Source: Streptomyces sp. Alt3 (lineage in GTDB: Bacteria > Actinomycetota > Actinomycetes > Streptomycetales > Streptomycetaceae). Taken from it: a DNA stretch of 64,000 nucleotides. This document shows positions 40,594-49,396 of this stretch, piece after piece. Location of the stretch: assembly GCF_030719215.1 (NCBI RefSeq), contig NZ_CP120983.1, positions 1,860,001 through 1,924,000 on the forward strand, given 5' to 3'. Position 1 is the stretch's first letter. Every line of letters starts with the position of its first letter. Below the pieces are notes generated by a model that did not search any database, was not told the origin of the DNA, and saw only the letters and a list, made by a program, of their open reading frames with translations. The position numbers and the translations under genes are program-made.

Positions 40594-41520
40594 ATGAACC
40601 CCGCCGCGAAGATCAGCGCCTTCGTCGCCGCACTCACCGCGTCCTTCGGTGCCGCCTACGGCATCGGGGCAGCCGTGGGCACCGACGCCGGAACCACCGG
40701 CTCCCCCGAGCGCGCCGAACACGCCGGGAGCGCGGCGCCGCACACCGACGAGAGCCGCGAGGAGCGTCCCGCGGGGGGCCTGCAGATCACCGAGGGCGGA
40801 TACACGCTCGACCTCAGGACCCCACGGCTGGAGGCAGGGCAGCGGCGCGAACTGCGGTTCGCCGTCCGGGACCGGGCCGGAGAGCGGGTCACGGAGTTCC
40901 GGCGCGAGCACGGCAAGGAACTCCACCTGATCCTCGCCTCACGCGATCTGGCCACCTACCGCCATCTGCACCCGGCCCGGGCGGCCGACGGGACGTGGAG
41001 CACAGCGGTCGAACTGCCGGCGGCGGGCGACTACCGGGTCTTCGCCGACTTCACACCCGCGGACTCGAACGCCGGGGATCTGACCCTGGGAGCGGATCTC
41101 GCCGTGTCCGGGCCGTACCGGGCGGCGAAGCTCCCGAAGCCCGCCCGGACGGCCCTCGTCGACGGCTACACGGTTTCCCTGAACGGCAATCTGCGTCCCG
41201 ACGTGCCGGAACGCCTCACCTTCACCGTGCGGAAGGACGGCCGCCCGGTCACCGACCTTCAGCCCTACCTGGGCGCGTACGGGCACCTCGTCGCCCTGCG
41301 TGCCGGAGACCTCGCCCATCTCCACGTCCACCCCGAAGGCTCCACGGGGCCCGGGCCCGGCGTCTCCTTCACCGCGACGGCGCCCGGTTCCGCCACCTAC
41401 CGGCTGTTCCTGGATTTCAAGCACGACGGCACCGTCCGGACAGCGGCCTTCACCGTTCCGTCGGGAGCGGCGGCACAGACCCCCGGCACGACAGCGCCGT
41501 CGGACGAGCACGGGCACTAG
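40594..41520 (+). CDS. Exported or membrane-anchored His-rich protein of the copper regulon
   Basis: 308 residues. An N-terminal hydrophobic segment (about 8-30, ISAFVAALTASFGAAYGIGAAVG) acts as signal or anchor. The mature part has two homologous beta-rich halves. Each ends with a similar motif: ELHLILASRDLATYRHLHP in the first, and HLVALRAGDLAHLHVHPEG in the second. The C-terminus is DEHGH. His clusters suggest metal binding. It is transcribed away from copA under the CsoR sites, so it is probably a copper-tolerance protein outside the membrane. I know the family only as a conserved hypothetical. ATG 40594 has AGGAGCA before it. Confidence 0.75.
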   Translation: MNPAAKISAFVAALTASFGAAYGIGAAVGTDAGTTGSPERAEHAGSAAPHTDESREERPAGGLQITEGGYTLDLRTPRLEAGQRRELRFAVRDRAGERVTEFRREHGKELHLILASRDLATYRHLHPARAADGTWSTAVELPAAGDYRVFADFTPADSNAGDLTLGADLAVSGPYRAAKLPKPARTALVDGYTVSLNGNLRPDVPERLTFTVRKDGRPVTDLQPYLGAYGHLVALRAGDLAHLHVHPEGSTGPGPGVSFTATAPGSATYRLFLDFKHDGTVRTAAFTVPSGAAAQTPGTTAPSDEHGH

Positions 41521-41613
41521 CTGTATCGCCCTGCGGGTCAGGGGGCGCGGGGGCCGTCCGGATAGGGTGGCTGTCCGGTCGATCATTCACATGCCCAGCT
41601 CGGAGGACCGGAC

Positions 41614-42354
41614 ATGGCGGAACAGGGAGAGCGGAAGCGGGTGACTGCGGTCACCGGCGGCAGCCGGGGCATCGGCGCGGCGATCTGCCTGCGGCTGGCG
41701 GCCGAGGGACACGACGTCGTCATCGGCTACCGGTCGAACGCCGAGGCGGCCGAGGGCGTGGCCGAAGGGGTGCGCGCGCTGGGCCGGGCGGCCGTCGCGG
41801 TCGCGGTCGACACCGCCGACGCGGCGGACGTGGACCGGTTCTTCGAGACCGCCGCCTCACACCTGGGCCCGGTCACCGGACTGGTGAACAACGCCGGGGT
41901 GAGCGGGCCGGTCGGACCGCTGGCCGACGCCGACCCGGACGGAATGCGGCAGGCCCTGGAGGTCAACATCCTCGGTTACCTGCTGTGCGCCCGCCGGGCC
42001 ATCGGCGACATGACGGCGGGCGGGGCGATCGTGAACATCTCCTCCGCCGCCGCGACCCTGGGCAGCCCCGGCACCTACGTCCACTACGCGGCGGCGAAGG
42101 CCGCCGTGGACGCCATGACGGTCGGGCTGTCCAAGGAGGTGGCGGGCGACGGCATCCGGGTCAACTGCGTCGCCCCCGGCACGATCTGGACGGATTTCCA
42201 CGCCGATCCGCAGCGGCCGGCGAAGGTGGCGGCGGTCACCCCCATGGGCCGCGCAGGCAAGCCCGAGGAAATCGCCGGAGCGGTCGCCTGGCTGCTCTCG
42301 GACGACGCCTCCTACGCCACCGGCACGGTGATGAGGATCGCCGGCGGGGTGTGA
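41614..42354 (+). CDS. SDR-family oxidoreductase (FabG-like)
   Basis: 246-residue classical short-chain dehydrogenase. It has the cofactor motif TGGSRGIG (residues 14-21), NNAG in LVNNAGVSG, the catalytic Ser in IVNISSAAATLG and YVHYAAAKAAV carrying Y-x-x-x-K, with PGTIWTDFHADP following. The C-terminal GTVMRIAGGV fits the family end. It shares no visible chemistry with the copper or leu genes beside it. Upstream, 41521-41613, shows no clear operator. A role in fatty acid or secondary metabolism is possible, but the substrate is unknown. Confidence 0.92.
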   Translation: MAEQGERKRVTAVTGGSRGIGAAICLRLAAEGHDVVIGYRSNAEAAEGVAEGVRALGRAAVAVAVDTADAADVDRFFETAASHLGPVTGLVNNAGVSGPVGPLADADPDGMRQALEVNILGYLLCARRAIGDMTAGGAIVNISSAAATLGSPGTYVHYAAAKAAVDAMTVGLSKEVAGDGIRVNCVAPGTIWTDFHADPQRPAKVAAVTPMGRAGKPEEIAGAVAWLLSDDASYATGTVMRIAGGV

Positions 42355-42504
42355 GCACGGACGGTTCCACCGCCTCGGACCGGCAGCCTCACGAGCAAGT
42401 ACCGCACGCACGCACGCGACATGGCAGGCCTGGCCGCCGGGACAGAAGCCGTACGCGACGAGCGGTCCCCCGGCGGGGAACGTTCGCCGGGCAGGGTCTG
42501 AGCA

Positions 42505-43194
42505 TCAGACCGACGCCAGTCGGGCCAGCGTCCGTTCCAGTTCCTCGCGCAACGTGCTGCTCGCCGCGTCACCGTCCCCCCGGGCGACTGCGTCCACCAG
42601 TGAGGCGTGGTCGTGGTCACCGTGGTCGGGGTCGTCCGCGCGCAGGTCGAGCAGTTCCAGCATGTCGATCAGCCCCCGCCGCAGCGTGGGGACGAATTCG
42701 GTGAACAGCGCCGAGAGCACGGGGTTGTGCGCCGCCGCGACCACGGCCGCGTGCAGCGCGATGTCGGCGTCGACGAACGCGGCGTCGTCCGCGTCCGACG
42801 CGGCCCGGCGTCCGGCCAGGGCCGCGCCGAGGGCGGCGATGTCGTCGCCCGTCCGCCGTCGCGCGGCCAGTCGCGCGGCTTCGACCTCGATGCCGATGCG
42901 GACCTCGTAGACGTCGGTGACGGCAGCGCGACGCAGCCGCGTGGCCCAGTCCTCCTCGGGCTCGGACGCGATGACGAAGACGCCGGCCCCCTGCCGGGCC
43001 CGCACCAGGCCCGCCCCGGCGAGTGCGCGCAGCGCCTCACGGACCGTCGACCGTCCGATGCCGAGTGACGCGGCCAGAGCCGTCTCGCTCGGCAGTCTCG
43101 TACCCACGGGCCACGTGCCGCCCGTGATCTGTTCGCGCAGGTGATCGGTCGCCTGCTCGACAAGGGGCGAGGGTCTCAGGGGTCCCAACGGCAT
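42505..43194 (-). CDS. GntR-family regulator (FadR subgroup, FCD domain)
   Basis: 229 residues. The N-terminal winged helix (about 10-75, PLVEQATDHLREQITGGTWPVGTRLPSETALAASLGIGRSTVREALRAL) is followed by an FCD ligand domain. That domain shows YEVRIGIEVEAARLAA, the FVDADIALHAAVVAAAHNPVL metal/ligand His region and DHASLVDAVARGD. It is divergent from leuA and its leader peptide. The 21-bp palindrome in between covers the leuA -35, so this protein is the obvious candidate repressor. FCD domains bind organic acids, so a leucine-pathway keto acid would be a sensible inducer (inference). Confidence 0.9.
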   Translation of the reverse strand: MPLGPLRPSPLVEQATDHLREQITGGTWPVGTRLPSETALAASLGIGRSTVREALRALAGAGLVRARQGAGVFVIASEPEEDWATRLRRAAVTDVYEVRIGIEVEAARLAARRRTGDDIAALGAALAGRRAASDADDAAFVDADIALHAAVVAAAHNPVLSALFTEFVPTLRRGLIDMLELLDLRADDPDHGDHDHASLVDAVARGDGDAASSTLREELERTLARLASV

Positions 43195-43220
43195 GTGTGC
43201 TCAATTCCCCGGGGGCCTTA

Positions 43221-43258
43221 CTCCTCAGGTTGTCTGAGGAGTTTCTTCCGGCTACTGT
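43221..43258 (+). promoter_or_regulatory. leu promoter with overlapping palindromic operator
   Basis: The operator is CTCCTCAG-N5-CTGAGGAG (43221-43241), a perfect 8-bp inverted repeat. The -35 TTGTCT (43230-43235) sits inside it, 17 bp before the -10 TACTGT (43253-43258). The -10 is 7 bp from the ATG of the leader peptide, so transcription should start on or next to that ATG. The divergent GntR gene starts 27 bp away at 43194. Confidence 0.7.
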
Positions 43259-43265
43259 ACCCGGC

Positions 43266-43313
43266 ATGCCGCAGAACGAGCGCCTTCTCCTCGTCCGCCG
43301 CTGCGGGGCCTGA
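43266..43313 (+). CDS. leuL: leu leader peptide (attenuation)
   Basis: 15-codon open frame [15 protein letters not shown] with three consecutive Leu codons (CTT CTC CTC at 43284-43292). It is apparently translated without a leader because the -10 is 7 bp upstream. The last codons form the left arm of an RNA stem with 43331-43338. Ribosome stalling on Leu codons when leucyl-tRNA is scarce would therefore change folding ahead of leuA. This matches transcription attenuation of leuA known in Streptomyces. Confidence 0.72.
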   Translation: MPQNERLLLVRRCGA

Positions 43314-43338
43314 CACACGACCGACCGGCCCCCCGCAG
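43301..43338 (+). promoter_or_regulatory. Candidate leu attenuator stem
   Basis: CTGCGGGG (43301-43308) pairs perfectly with CCCCGCAG (43331-43338), with inner CC/GG pairing. The left arm overlaps codons 12-14 of the leader peptide. A competing small hairpin CCCGC-A-GCGGG overlaps the right arm (from 43332). The two structures exclude each other, which is the expected attenuator layout. Confidence 0.55.
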
Positions 43339-43393
43339 CGGGTGTCGGGCTGTGCCGGTCGCTCCACGGCCGACCGAGAGTGGCTCCCCCGCG

Positions 43394-45196
43394 ATGACCT
43401 CCATGTCCGATACCACGTCGTTTCCGACCTTGCGTCCTCCGTCCGGCGCCGTGCCGGCGGACGCGCCGGCCTGGAACCCCCAGCGCCCGAGTGCGATGCC
43501 GCACCACCGCTACCGCCCCGCCCACGACCGGGTGCCCCTGCCGCCGCTCACCGACCGCACCTGGCCCTCGCGCCGGCTGGAGCGTGCCCCCCTGTGGGTG
43601 CCCGTCGATCTGCGGGACGGCAACCAGGCGCTGGCCGAGCCCATGGACACCGAGCGCAAGCGCCGCATGTTCGACCTCCTGGTCACCATGGGCTTCAAGG
43701 AGATCGAGGTCGGCTACCCGTCCGCCAGCCGGACCGACTTCGACTTCGTACGCCATCTCGCCGGGAGCGGCGCGGTGCCCGACGACGTGACGGTCTCCGT
43801 GTTCACCGCGGCCCGCCAGGACCTGATCGACCGGACCGTCGACTCGGTCGAAGGACTCCCCCACGTCGTCGTCCACCTCTACACCGCCACCGCGCCCACA
43901 TGGCGGGACGTCGTCCTGGGGCGGTCCAGGTCCGAGGTCCACGCACTGATCCGCGACGCCGCGACCCGTCTGATGCGGCGTGCAGAGGAGCGTCCGGGCG
44001 GGGACATCCGGTTCGAGTTCTCCCCGGAGGTCTTCAACCTCACGGAGCCGGACTTCGTCCTGGACGTCTGCAACGGCCTCACCGAGCTGTGGGAGGCGAG
44101 CCCGGACCGGCCGGTGATCCACAACCTGCCCGCGACGGTGGAGATCGCCACCCCGGACGTGTACGCCGACCAGATCGAGTACATGCACCGCCACCTGGCA
44201 CGCCGTGAGTCGGTGGTCCTCTCCGTGCACCCGCACAACGACCGCGGGACCGGCGTCGCCTGCGCCGAACTCGCCGTGAAGGCGGGCGCCCAGCGGGTCG
44301 AGGGCTGTCTGTTCGGGAACGGCGAGCGGACGGGCAACGTCGATCTGGTGACCCTCGCCCTCAACCTGTACGCGCAGGGCGTCGACCCGATGATCGACTT
44401 CTCCGACATCGACGCGGTGCGTGACGTGGTGGAGCACTGCAACCGGATTCCGGTCCACCCGCGGCACCCCTACGGCGGTGAGCTCGTGCACACGGCGTTC
44501 TCCGGCACCCACCAGGACGCCATCGCCAAGGGCATGGCGCACCACGCGAAGCAGGCCGCCGAAGCCGGGGTGAGTGCCGGCGAGGCCCCCTGGGAAGTGC
44601 CGTACCTGCCGATCGACCCGGGCGACATCGGCCGTACGTACGAGGAGGTCATCCGCATCAACTCGCAGTCGGGGAAGGGCGGGATCGCCCATCTGCTCCG
44701 CACGCACCACGGGCTGGACCTGCCGCAGGCGATGCGGCCGGACTTCTCGCAGACGGTGCAGCAGGTCACGGACAGCACGGGAAGCGAGCTCTCCCCCGGC
44801 GAGCTGTGGGACCTCTTCCGCACGACGTACGTCGCACCCTGTGGGGAGGGCCCCTTCGTCCTGGAGTCCTGGAGCACATCGGAAACCGGTCCCGGCGCAC
44901 ACGAGTTCAGCTGTGAACTGCGTGCCGAGGGACAGGTCCGCTCGCTCCGCGGCACCGGGAACGGCCCGCTGTCGGCACTGACGGACGTCCTGCGTTCGGC
45001 GGGCGTCACGGTCGACGTCCTCGGCTTCGCCGAGCACTCCACGGCCACCGGCCCGGGCAGCCCCGCGGCCGCCTACGCCGAGTGCCGGGTGGACGGGACC
45101 GTCAGCTGGGGAGCCGGCTGGGACACCTCGGTCCTGGCCGCCTCCGTCCACGCGGTCATGGCCGCCGTCAACCGGGCGGGAGGGCTGACCCGATGA
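43394..45196 (+). CDS. leuA: 2-isopropylmalate synthase
   Basis: 600-residue enzyme for the first leucine-specific step (2-oxoisovalerate + acetyl-CoA). [14 protein letters not shown] opens the DRE-TIM barrel with metal and substrate residues. [26 protein letters not shown] and [11 protein letters not shown] carry the His metal ligands and active-site loop. The C-terminal third is the LeuA regulatory domain for leucine feedback. Length matches the long actinobacterial form. ATG 43394 or 43403 is possible. It follows the leader peptide by 80 bp and overlaps the next gene by 4 bp. The GntR neighbour suggests this may not be the only leuA of the genome. Confidence 0.95.
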   Translation: MTSMSDTTSFPTLRPPSGAVPADAPAWNPQRPSAMPHHRYRPAHDRVPLPPLTDRTWPSRRLERAPLWVPVDLRDGNQALAEPMDTERKRRMFDLLVTMGFKEIEVGYPSASRTDFDFVRHLAGSGAVPDDVTVSVFTAARQDLIDRTVDSVEGLPHVVVHLYTATAPTWRDVVLGRSRSEVHALIRDAATRLMRRAEERPGGDIRFEFSPEVFNLTEPDFVLDVCNGLTELWEASPDRPVIHNLPATVEIATPDVYADQIEYMHRHLARRESVVLSVHPHNDRGTGVACAELAVKAGAQRVEGCLFGNGERTGNVDLVTLALNLYAQGVDPMIDFSDIDAVRDVVEHCNRIPVHPRHPYGGELVHTAFSGTHQDAIAKGMAHHAKQAAEAGVSAGEAPWEVPYLPIDPGDIGRTYEEVIRINSQSGKGGIAHLLRTHHGLDLPQAMRPDFSQTVQQVTDSTGSELSPGELWDLFRTTYVAPCGEGPFVLESWSTSETGPGAHEFSCELRAEGQVRSLRGTGNGPLSALTDVLRSAGVTVDVLGFAEHSTATGPGSPAAAYAECRVDGTVSWGAGWDTSVLAASVHAVMAAVNRAGGLTR

Positions 45197-45993
45197 CGCA
45201 CACGCCGCCGGTGCTCCGGGTGCACGACGTGGACGTCGTGCGCGACGGGAACCACATCCTGAGCGAGGTGTCGCTGACCGTGGGGGCGGGCGAGCACTGG
45301 GCCCTGCTCGGTGCCAACGGCGCCGGCAAGAGCACCCTGCTCGGCCTCCTCGGGGCGCTCACGCATCCAACCCGCGGCACGGTCGAGGTCCTGGGACACC
45401 TGCTGGGCCGGGTCGATCTGCGTCTGCTCCGCACGTACGTCGGTCATGTCGACCCGCGTCACGCGCTGCGCTCACCGCTGAAGGTCAGGGACGTCGTCCT
45501 GACCGGACTGACCAACAGTGTCGAGCCCGTGCCCCGGTGGCGGCCGACGGCGGAGCAACTGACCCTGGCCGAGGACCTCGTCGCCCTGCTCGGCCTCGCC
45601 GCACGGCGCGACGCGCGGTGGCCGACGCTGTCCCAGGGCGAGCGGGGACGGGCCCTGATCGCACGGGCGCTCATGCCGCGGCCACGGCTGCTGCTCCTCG
45701 ACGAGCCGGCGACGGGTCTGGACGTCGCGGGACGTGAGCAGCTGATCGAACGGATCGACGGTCTGCAGCAGAGCTCGCCGGAGCTCGCCTCGGTCCTGGT
45801 CACGCACCATCTGGAGGAGCTCCCTCCCGGTACGACGCACGCGATGCTGCTGCGTGACGGGCGGTGCCTGGCCTCGGGGCCCGTCGACGAGGTGCTGACC
45901 AGCGATCGGATCAGCAAGTGCTTCGACCATCCGGTCCGTCTCTCCCGCTTCGAGGGCAGGTGGAACGTCCGGACGAGCCGCCGGCCCGGCTGA
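45193..45993 (+). CDS. ABC transporter ATP-binding protein
   Basis: 266-residue ATPase subunit. Walker A is GANGAGKST (about 40-48) and Walker B is [12 protein letters not shown]; the H-loop is in [11 protein letters not shown]. The signature region is [24 protein letters not shown], which reads LSQGE in place of LSGGQ. The layout resembles stand-alone ModF/YbbL-type ATPases. It overlaps the leuA stop by 4 bp (ATGA). No membrane subunit gene is adjacent, so its transporter or other partner is unknown. Confidence 0.88.
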   Translation: MTHTPPVLRVHDVDVVRDGNHILSEVSLTVGAGEHWALLGANGAGKSTLLGLLGALTHPTRGTVEVLGHLLGRVDLRLLRTYVGHVDPRHALRSPLKVRDVVLTGLTNSVEPVPRWRPTAEQLTLAEDLVALLGLAARRDARWPTLSQGERGRALIARALMPRPRLLLLDEPATGLDVAGREQLIERIDGLQQSSPELASVLVTHHLEELPPGTTHAMLLRDGRCLASGPVDEVLTSDRISKCFDHPVRLSRFEGRWNVRTSRRPG

Positions 45994-46003
45994 CGGCCGG
46001 GCC
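45983..46003. terminator. Hairpin over the stop codon of the ABC ATPase gene
   Basis: GGCCCGGC (45983-45990) pairs with GCCGGGCC (45996-46003) around the TGA-containing loop. It lies between convergent genes (the LysR stop is at 46046) and probably ends both transcripts. Confidence 0.5.
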
Positions 46004-46045
46004 CCGGGACGGGACGACGGCTGAGGCCGGCCACGGGCCCGCGGG

Positions 46046-46981
46046 TCAGCCGGCCCGGGCGGCGGACCGGCCATCCGCGACTGCGTCCGCCGCCCCGGCC
46101 CGTCCCGTCCGGCGGAACGAGGTGACGGTGTGCCGGACGAAGCGCCGGATGCCCGGCGTCGTCCGCTCCTTCGGCCAGACCAGCCGCAGAGGCACGGCCG
46201 GCCCGTCCTCCAGAGGGATGCTGACGGTTCCGTCGGGCGCGCCGCCGCCGCCCGACGGTGGCGCGGCAAGCGCGACCGCCTGCCCGAGGCGGACGACCGC
46301 CAGCATCTGCAGACCGTCGCTCACCTGGGGTCCCGGCGTCCCCGGCAGCCCGTCCGGCCAGAGGACCGGGTCGTTGAGCTGAGCACCCGGGCCCTGCCAG
46401 CCGAGCAGTGGTTCACCGGCCAGGTCGGCGATCCGCAGGGTGCCCGCCCCTGCCAGCCGGTGCCGGGCGCCCACCAGCACGCTGATCCGTTCGCGGCGCA
46501 GCACCACACTGCTCAGTCCCGTCCCGCCCACGAGGGCCCGGACGAGCGCGATGTCCGCCTGCCCCGACCGCAGCCGGCCGAGCTGGTCGTCGATCGTTCC
46601 GACGGCCGTCCGGGCCGGATGCGGCGGGTCGGCCTCGTTGTACGAGCGGACCATCCTGTCCAGCAGGGCCGCGTCGCATCCGGGGCCGGTCACCGTCACC
46701 GAGGCGTTCCGCTCGGCCGCCCGGCGCACCCGTGAGGTCACGTTCCCCGCCTGGGCCAGGAGGGTCCGGCCCTCCTCGAGCATCGCGTGACCGGCGGCGG
46801 TGAGCGTGGCGCCTTTCGGCGTGCGCAGCAGCAGGGTGGCGCCGACGGCCTTCTCCAGGGCCAGGATCGCGCGGGAGAGCGCGGGCTGTGTCATCGACAG
46901 GCGTTGCGCGGCGCGGGTGAAGTTGCCCTCCTCCGCCACGGCGATGAAGTAGTGGACCTGCCGGATCTCCACGTCACCCAT
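46046..46981 (-). CDS. LysR-family transcriptional regulator
   Basis: 311 residues. The N-terminal winged helix EIRQVHYFIAVAEEGNFTRAAQRLSMTQPALSRAILALEKAVGATLLLRTPKGATLTAAG is followed by a periplasmic-binding-like effector domain. The ATG at 46981 (MGDVEIRQVHYF) is the usual LysR start; longer frames are Arg/Pro-rich. It is divergent from the SDR gene at 47127 with 145 bp between, the standard arrangement for LysR control of the neighbouring gene. The inducer is unknown. Confidence 0.92.
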   Translation of the reverse strand: MGDVEIRQVHYFIAVAEEGNFTRAAQRLSMTQPALSRAILALEKAVGATLLLRTPKGATLTAAGHAMLEEGRTLLAQAGNVTSRVRRAAERNASVTVTGPGCDAALLDRMVRSYNEADPPHPARTAVGTIDDQLGRLRSGQADIALVRALVGGTGLSSVVLRRERISVLVGARHRLAGAGTLRIADLAGEPLLGWQGPGAQLNDPVLWPDGLPGTPGPQVSDGLQMLAVVRLGQAVALAAPPSGGGGAPDGTVSIPLEDGPAVPLRLVWPKERTTPGIRRFVRHTVTSFRRTGRAGAADAVADGRSAARAG

Positions 46982-47126
46982 GAGCGCATCCTCCCACCTG
47001 AACCCATGCCCGCGCGGCATCGGGCCATGCCGGACCGGAACTTCCGTGATCGCCGCCGGCGCGGTCTGCTGGAGGCACGGACGAAGGGCGCCCCGCCCCG
47101 GCCGAGGCATCGAGCAGGAGCACGGC

Positions 47127-48002
47127 ATGACTGAGTACACACCGAGGGCAGTGGTGACGGCCGGGACCGGCGGCATAGGGCTGGAGACGGCCCTCGGGCT
47201 GGCGCGCCGGGGCTGGGACCTCACCCTCGTCGGTCGCGACCCGGACCGCGGCCGGGCGGCGGTGTCCCGGGTCGACGGGGCCGCGGGGCGCCGCGCCGGG
47301 CGCTTCGTCCGCGCGGATCTGTCGTCCCTGGCCGGGACCCGGGTGCTGGGGGAACGGCTCGCCGGTGAGGGCGGCCTCGATCTGCTGGTGAACAACGTGG
47401 GTGGCATGTGGACCGAGCGCCGGGAGAGCCCGGAGGGGATCGAGCTGAGCATCGCCCTCAACCACCTCTCGCCCTGCATCCTGACCGGGGCGCTGACCGA
47501 CGCGCTCGCCGAAGCGGCACCGAGCCGCATCGTGAACGTCACGTCGGGCGCCGTCGCCGCCGCGCAGGGCGTGTTCGACGAAGCCGAGCCGCCGGGCCCC
47601 CACTACGGTCTCGCCGCAACGGGGCGGGCCAAGCTGGCCCACCTCGCGCACACCGTGGAACTCGCCGAGCGGCTCCGCCCCCGGGGCATCTCGGTCTTCG
47701 CCGCCGATCCCGGCGCGGCCGCGACGGACAACGCGGCGCAGATGACCGTCGACATCCTGCCCCCCGCGCTGCGACCCCACTGGGAGGAGATCAGGAAGGG
47801 CGTCTCGGCACCGGTGGCGGCGGCCGCGACGGGTCCGCTGGCCGCCGCCACCGATCCGGCACTGGACGGACGCACCGGCCTGGTGATCGGGCCCGGCGGA
47901 GCCGTCGACGAGACGCTCCTGGCCTTCGTCACCCCCGGACTCACCGAGGCAGTGCGTGTCTGGACGGCCGGTCTCATGGCGAAGGCGGGCCAGGCGTCCT
48001 GA
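47127..48002 (+). CDS. SDR-like protein with altered catalytic Tyr
   Basis: 291 residues, close to retinol-dehydrogenase-like SDRs. The cofactor site is TAGTGGIGLETALGLARRG, with LLVNNVGGMW (N-N-x-G) and Ser140 in IVNVTSG. The usual Y-x-x-x-K reads T-G-R-A-K (Thr165, Lys169): the catalytic Tyr aligns with Thr. A Tyr at 160 lies five residues before, so realignment of the loop is possible. ATG 47127 has AGCAGGAG before it. It is divergent from the LysR gene and stops 7 bp from the convergent glucarate dehydratase gene. Activity may be reduced or changed. Confidence 0.85.
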   Translation: MTEYTPRAVVTAGTGGIGLETALGLARRGWDLTLVGRDPDRGRAAVSRVDGAAGRRAGRFVRADLSSLAGTRVLGERLAGEGGLDLLVNNVGGMWTERRESPEGIELSIALNHLSPCILTGALTDALAEAAPSRIVNVTSGAVAAAQGVFDEAEPPGPHYGLAATGRAKLAHLAHTVELAERLRPRGISVFAADPGAAATDNAAQMTVDILPPALRPHWEEIRKGVSAPVAAAATGPLAAATDPALDGRTGLVIGPGGAVDETLLAFVTPGLTEAVRVWTAGLMAKAGQAS

Positions 48003-48008
48003 CGGGGC

Positions 48009-49337
48009 CTACCGCACCAGGCAGGGCCGCTTGGCGTCGAACGTCCAGCCGGGCACGAGGTACTGCATGGCGTCGGCGTCGTTCCGCGCGCCCAGAGCCT
48101 CCTTCAGGTAGAGCTCGTGGGCGGCGTGGAGGCGGTCCGTGTCGAGTTCGACGCCCAGCCCGGGTGCGTCGGGGACCGCGATCTCGCCCCCGGAGATGCG
48201 CGGCGGGGTGACGGTGAGCCGCTCCAGGCCCTCCTGCCAGATCCAGTGCGTGTCCAGGGCGTTGTACTCCCCGGGGGCGGCGGCACCGCAGTGCGTGATC
48301 ATGGCGAGGGAGATGTCGAAGTGGTTGTTGGAGTGGCAGCCCCAGGTCAGACCCATCGCGTTGCACAGCTGGGCCACGCGGACCGACCCCTGCATGGTCC
48401 AGAAGTGCGGGTCGGCGAGCGGGATGGACACCGACTGCAGGGCCAGGGCGTGGGTCAGCTGCCGCCAGTCGGTGGCGATCATGTTGGTCGCGGTCGGGAG
48501 GCCCGTCGCGCGGCGGAACTCGGCCAGGACCTCGCGCCCCGAGTAGCCGTCCTCCGCCCCGCAGGGGTCCTCGGCGTAGGCGAGGGTGCCCACCAGCGGG
48601 GAGCAGAGTTCGACCGCCTCGCGCAGCGACCAGGCGCCGTTCGGGTCCAGGGTGATCCGCGCCCCGGGGAAGCGGTCCTTGAGCGCGGTGACGGCCTGGA
48701 CCTCCTCGGCGCCCGGGAGGACTCCGCCCTTCAGCTTGAAGTCCCGGAAGCCGTAGAGGTCGTAGGCGGCCTCGGCCTGGCGGACGATCGCCCCGGGGGT
48801 GAGGGCCTCCTCGTGGCGGATGCGGTACCAGTCGACGTCGGCCCCGGGTTCGCGGGCGTAGTCCAGCTCCGTGCGGTCGGGGTCGCCGACGTAGAAGAGG
48901 TAGCCCAGCACCCGTACGGAGTCCCGCTGCTGACCGTCGCCCAGCAGGGCCGCGACCGGCACGTCGAGGTGCCGGCCCAGCAGGTCCAGCAGGGCCGACT
49001 CGACTGCCGTGACGGCGTGCACGGTGGTCCGCAGGTCGAAGGTCTGGGCGCCCCGTCCGCCGGAGTCGCGGTCCGCGAAGCGGCTTCCGATCTCACGCAG
49101 GACGCGCTTGTAGTCGCCCACCTTCGCGCCGAGGACCAGCGACTCGGCGTCCCGGAGGGTCCTGGTGATCTTCTCGCCCCCGGGCACCTCCCCGAGTCCC
49201 GTGCGGCCCTCGGAGTCCTTCAGGACGACGATGTTGCGGGTGAAGAAGGGGCCGTGGGCGCCGGAGAGGTTCAGCTCCATGCAGTCGCGGCCGGCGACGG
49301 GATAGACGGCGAAGTGGGTGACGGTCGGCTGGTTCAT
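48009..49337 (-). CDS. gudD: D-glucarate dehydratase
   Basis: 442-residue enolase-superfamily enzyme (D-glucarate to 5-keto-4-deoxyglucarate). [17 protein letters not shown] carries the K-x-K base, [19 protein letters not shown] and [24 protein letters not shown] supply metal-binding Asp/Glu, and [21 protein letters not shown] holds the catalytic His/Asp pair. Length fits glucarate dehydratase (about 440-450). Upstream is the gntP-type permease (59 bp gap), with the IclR regulator divergent beyond it. Together they form a glucarate/galactarate uptake and use unit. Later enzymes (KDG aldolase) are not in view. Confidence 0.93.
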   Translation of the reverse strand: MNQPTVTHFAVYPVAGRDCMELNLSGAHGPFFTRNIVVLKDSEGRTGLGEVPGGEKITRTLRDAESLVLGAKVGDYKRVLREIGSRFADRDSGGRGAQTFDLRTTVHAVTAVESALLDLLGRHLDVPVAALLGDGQQRDSVRVLGYLFYVGDPDRTELDYAREPGADVDWYRIRHEEALTPGAIVRQAEAAYDLYGFRDFKLKGGVLPGAEEVQAVTALKDRFPGARITLDPNGAWSLREAVELCSPLVGTLAYAEDPCGAEDGYSGREVLAEFRRATGLPTATNMIATDWRQLTHALALQSVSIPLADPHFWTMQGSVRVAQLCNAMGLTWGCHSNNHFDISLAMITHCGAAAPGEYNALDTHWIWQEGLERLTVTPPRISGGEIAVPDAPGLGVELDTDRLHAAHELYLKEALGARNDADAMQYLVPGWTFDAKRPCLVR

Positions 49338-49396
49338 GCTGGTCGGGTTCCTTGGGTGCGAGGGGGAGGCGGGCCTGGAGCCGGGGTGCGGGGCCT

